The notes beneath the pieces are model-generated. The model was not told where the DNA came from, ran no database searches, and saw only the letters and a list, made by a program, of their open reading frames with translations. This document shows, piece after piece, positions 61,060-64,000 of a DNA stretch of 64,000 nt (its first letter is position 1; the number at the start of each line of letters is the position of its first letter). This DNA comes from Pomphorhynchus laevis (lineage: Eukaryota; Acanthocephala; Palaeacanthocephala; Echinorhynchida; Pomphorhynchidae). Both the position numbers and the translations under genes were made by a program. Location: positions 62,001 to 126,000 of the forward strand of contig WNNJ02001631.1 of NCBI GenBank assembly GCA_012934845.2. Reading direction: 5' to 3'.

Positions 61060-61590
61060 CAAAGACATTTGATCGTTTAAGCTTCTTAAGTCTACTGAAA
61101 ATTGTAGCGTTAAAATGAATATGGAGAATTTTATAATTAAATAATATAATTTTAAATTAAAACGTTATTGAAAAAGATATTTTTAATTGGGTGAAATATG
61201 TACAGTCAATATGTGTATATTAGCTAGCATTTCAATTTCACCTTTTCAATAAATACTTAAATACTTTTTGCTTAATAATATGATTGTATCACCTAAACTT
61301 TTTGATTTCCTACATTTATTAAAACCTACTGTCTTAAATCATAAAGAATGTGACGATTTTGAAAATTCCTATTATCAATTCATCTATCACAAATGGATTA
61401 AATGAATTATAATGTATTTTGAAACTGCAATTAAGCATTACGTGGAGCATAAATTGTAAGTAAATAAATAAGGGTTTTCTTAAATAACTAAACATCAGAT
61501 TAACCGACAGAAACAGAGAAATCAGAAAAGCAAAAAACTAGACGAAAACAAATCGATAATGACATTGTTAGTCTTCCTACATTACTCACG
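61060..61590. other. No gene seen
   Basis: A+T-rich spacer between the old PLE and the LINE 3' end. Confidence 0.4.
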
Positions 61591-61896
61591 CCATCAGGTC
61601 CAGGGGGATCTAAGCGCTCCAACCGATCCAACACACCGCCTTCCGACTGAACCACCCGGGGTCTTTCACCCCCCGAAAAAATCCAATCGAGGCGGACTAT
61701 GCTGGGTAAACGATAGACAAGGAGCTTAAGAAACCTTAGCCTTTGCTCTGGGGAACGTCCTCTAGAAAAGAAGACTCATCCCGAGATAGCCCAGGTGCCC
61801 CAGAGGCGCATCTGGGTTTTCCTTATTAATGACAGATGCTGGGCCCGTTTCACGGCCTACCTAGCTCTCTTCAGGATACGTTTAAGTCTATCAAGG

Positions 61897-62472
61897 TCAA
61901 CTTTCACCGACTAGTTCACCGTAACGGTGAACCCCCGGTATTTTAATCGACTTGTAAAAGGTAGATATTGGTTCAGAGGCAAATATGAAGGAGAGCGCAG
62001 AGAGTGCTAATCTTTTAAGTTTTTGCTTGGTAGCAGGGGTGCCATGAAAGACAACCACCTGCGATTTCGCGGAGTTTAAAATAAGATTAGACAGTGGAAG
62101 CTGGTCTTTTAATCTTAAAAAGAAACGGCTGATGTCAGAGACTACATATTTACATCTGTGTCCAGTGAACAGGGCTGTGGTGTCATCAGCGTACACCACT
62201 AGACGTTGTTCACGTTTAAATATTTTGAAGAGGTTAATGGAAGACGCAAGATACAAGATAGGAGAAAGTGGTGATCCTTGAGGCACACCCGTAATAGGGT
62301 AGAACTGACGGGCATCAGGGTCGTCTTCATAGTAAAATCGCTTGGTGTACAGCAGGGTCCCCACATTGTTCACAATTCTCGCAAGCAACACGAGGGACTT
62401 GAGAGTAGAGATCACGAAGGGAATGAAGATGCGGTCAAATGCAGCAAAGAAAGTCAAGACAAACAGCCACAA
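61897..62472 (-). pseudogene. LINE reverse transcriptase palm
   Basis: 191 codons: AAFDRIFIPFVISTLKSLVL (first Asp box, partly out of frame upstream), GVPQGSPLSPILYLASSINL, LVVYADDTTALF (second Asp pair) and LILNSAKSQVVVFHGTP, then the thumb. The frame ends where family proteins continue, so a late break is likely. Confidence 0.82.
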
Positions 62473-62581
62473 CTAGACGTTGGCTATTAACCCGACAAAA
62501 CTGCTCGACTTCACCAACTGCTGAATGGACCGAGCGACCTTAAACGAACCCATGAAAAACTGGGGATTAAATTACGCCTAC

Positions 62582-63001
62582 TTAGATGGTCGCGGATTTT
62601 AAGCGCAAGCGCGTTTTCGTAAATCGACACGAAAGCATTTTGAATCGAAATGTACCGCAGATCTTTAGGGCATGAGCAAGATTTTTCTTAGGTATAAAAA
62701 CACGTTTACTAATGTTGATGCCTGCTATATCGAATGGGGAGGAAAAAAGCATTGTGACGGTCACCTCTCTTCTCTGATCTGCTGTCAAAAGCTGACATAC
62801 CCGAGAAGAAAGCGAAGCGACAGATTTGGAGGTGCCCTGGAGTGGATCCCAGGAGTAAAGGAGATCCGTAACAGATAGATCCGTACTCTTGAAGTTACCC
62901 AAAGGCGGGATTGGCTGAGGTGATTGCGTGGCTCCATAGTTATGTAGGGCTAGTGACTCCTCAAAAACTTTGTCAAGGCCTACATTACCAATCCAACCCA
63001 A
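62582..63001 (-). pseudogene. LINE pre-RT region and RT fingers
   Basis: 139 codons. The first 70 (DKVFEESLALHNYGATQS, DLLYSWDPLQGTS) belong to the linker; SSPFDIAGINISKRVFIPKK enters the RT. After that the true frame is another one (DLRYISIQNAF), so the last 35 codons shown by this frame are out of phase. Confidence 0.6.
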
Positions 63002-63127
63002 TGCCCTATCCTTCCAACAAACAAACTTCTCCTTCTTGAAAATCTTCCAAAATGAAGACTGAGAAGGGTTAAGGCGAACAATATTCGTCCTATCCCTGCT
63101 CAGCTAGAACCTATATCTAGTGCCCCT

Positions 63128-63472
63128 TTATTCATTCGAGAGGGCTTGTCTGGCAGAAACAGAGAGATTAGGGAGGTTAAGCAATTTCACTAGGATCTTG
63201 AGTTTCGTCGGAGTGGGATTGTATATACCGCCTTTATAGGTAGTCGATAAAATCGCAGTAGCTTGCGAAAAGAGGTAGGTATTAAATTCGGTCAGACTCT
63301 CATTTCCAATTCTGGAAAATAGTTGAATAGCCGCCTGAAAGAAGTCCACTCTGATCGGGTCAAGGTGAAACCTTCTTCGAAGCAACGTATCCTCTTCAAT
63401 CCTCCAACGAATAAGGTCATGAGATGTGGACAGATGTTGACGCGACTGCTCCGTGCAGAGGGGTTTAAACAA
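63128..63472 (-). pseudogene. LINE linker region
   Basis: 114 codons, mostly helical and charged (LIRWRIEEDTLLRRRFHLDP, FFQAAIQLFSRIGNESLTEF), in the position of the endonuclease-RT linker. There is no motif of its own; assigned by position. Confidence 0.5.
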
Positions 63473-63752
63473 TCACCTCGAGTGAAGCAGTAAAATGTCG
63501 AGGATAGAATTTGTTGATGTGCAATGAAAGGTAGGAGACGGTGGTTGGTGAATAAGATAACCGTTCTTAGCTCTGCGAAGTGCTGCATTAATCTAACGAC
63601 CAGTTCTGTTGTTGAAATCCACAAGTATCTTGTCATAGCCGCTATCAATTATGCAATCCAGGAGGTCACGGTTCTTTTGAATCTCCCCTGGACGGATGTA
63701 AACATTAGCTAGACTGAGGCGTTTACCGTTCTTACAAAGTGAAACAACTAAA

Positions 63753-63989
63753 CTAGACATAGCTGAACATGAATAGTTTAATAAGAGAGGATCTTAACGA
63801 GCACTTAACTAAGGTCAAGAGTCCTTGAGATAAAGAGGAGTGAGGTTGGGTTATATACGGAGTATAGTGAAAACAAATGTGCTTTGGAATAAATCGAGTA
63901 ATGTCCTGGGGGATACGGATAGACCGCGTCTCCTGAAGGACGATAACATTTGCATCTCTACCACGATAGAAGTCTGTATGCAGAAGCAC
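63753..63989 (-). pseudogene. LINE APE endonuclease N-terminal part
   Basis: DANVIVLQETRSIRIPQDI contains the catalytic Glu motif (Q-E-T) of APE endonucleases, followed by HICFHYTPYITQPHSS. The next strands appear in other frames down to about 63590. Confidence 0.7.
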
Positions 63990-64000
63990 CTCCCGAATTC

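Larger units (their letters stand above)
61600..64000 (-). mobile_element. APE-type LINE with endonuclease and RT, minus strand
   Basis: Read from the window end downward: endonuclease start (NVIVLQETRS, about 63950), endonuclease middle (SLANVYIRPGEIQKNRD and DFNNRTG, about 63700-63600), a linker (63472-63128), RT fingers (DLRYISIQNAFVSIYENALA, about 62670-62600), the RT palm (62472-61897) and a G+C-rich 3' UTR with the TCGAGGCGGACTATG module. Several frameshifts and stops are present. The clade is not certain; DLRxISIQN and GVPQGSPLSPIL wording suggests an R1- or RTEX-like group. The 5' end lies outside the window. Confidence 0.8.

Noticed and set aside
1-64000. LTR retroviruses, Polintons, DNA transposases and CRISPR arrays
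   Set aside because: Looked for gag/protease/integrase, capsid, transposase and spaced-repeat signatures on both strands; none was recognised. All reverse transcriptases here are LINE or PLE types.

Overview
The window is strongly A+T-rich animal nuclear DNA in which old and young retrotransposons outweigh host genes. The organism is inferred to be a lophotrochozoan, most likely a flatworm. The grounds are constitutive introns of only 44-51 nt, LINE types (RTE-like, CR1-like) whose wording resembles fluke elements, and Penelope-like elements of the kind common in aquatic invertebrates. No species can be named from the sequence alone.

One host gene is clear: an M17 leucine aminopeptidase on the minus strand. 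Fifteen exons were read by hand from 54392 down to 38403 (517 codons; only a short first exon is missing), with all metal-binding and catalytic residues present. Its introns fall into two sizes, 44-51 nt and 1.1-3.1 kb, and the long ones hold transposon debris. Weaker host candidates on the minus strand are a small single-pass membrane protein (exons near 29.8, 23.0 and 22.7 kb) and a membrane-protein first exon at 16.3-16.6 kb.

Layout: 1-1.1 kb, CR1/L2-type LINE (-). 2.4-4.7 kb, CR1-like LINE with ORF1 fused almost directly to the reverse transcriptase (+). 4.7-5.5 kb, Penelope-like (PLE) fragment (-). 6.9-9.9 kb, nearly whole RTE-like LINE (+). 11.5-14.4 kb, PLE reverse transcriptase (-) head to head with a GIY-YIG endonuclease from a second PLE type (+). 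14.4-16 kb, (TA)n and foldback elements. 17.6-19.5 kb, mosaic of partial PLE copies. 20-22.3 kb and 29.1-33.5 kb, arrays of PLE 3' tails with a segmental duplication. 24.8-25.7 kb, RTE tail. 27.1 kb, tRNA-derived SINE. 27.7-29.5 kb, PLE copy with complete 3' region. 34.4-36.0 kb, PLE copy with the longest N-terminal part. 36.7-37.2 kb, inverted LINE 5' UTR. 38.4-54.4 kb, aminopeptidase gene. 55.8-59.1 kb, LINE with tandem 5' UTR monomers. 60.1-61.1 kb, decayed PLE. 61.6-64 kb, another APE-type LINE (-).

The most unusual signal is in the dominant PLE family. Its copies show a Naiad-like reverse transcriptase without a downstream GIY-YIG domain. Their 3' region carries a conserved ~100-nt module, also found in many solo tails, that can fold as an outer stem, a hairpin and two interleaved helices (a pseudoknot with HDV-like strand order). 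It lies where other PLEs carry hammerhead ribozymes. Whether it is a ribozyme, a reverse-transcriptase recognition structure or something else cannot be settled by reading.
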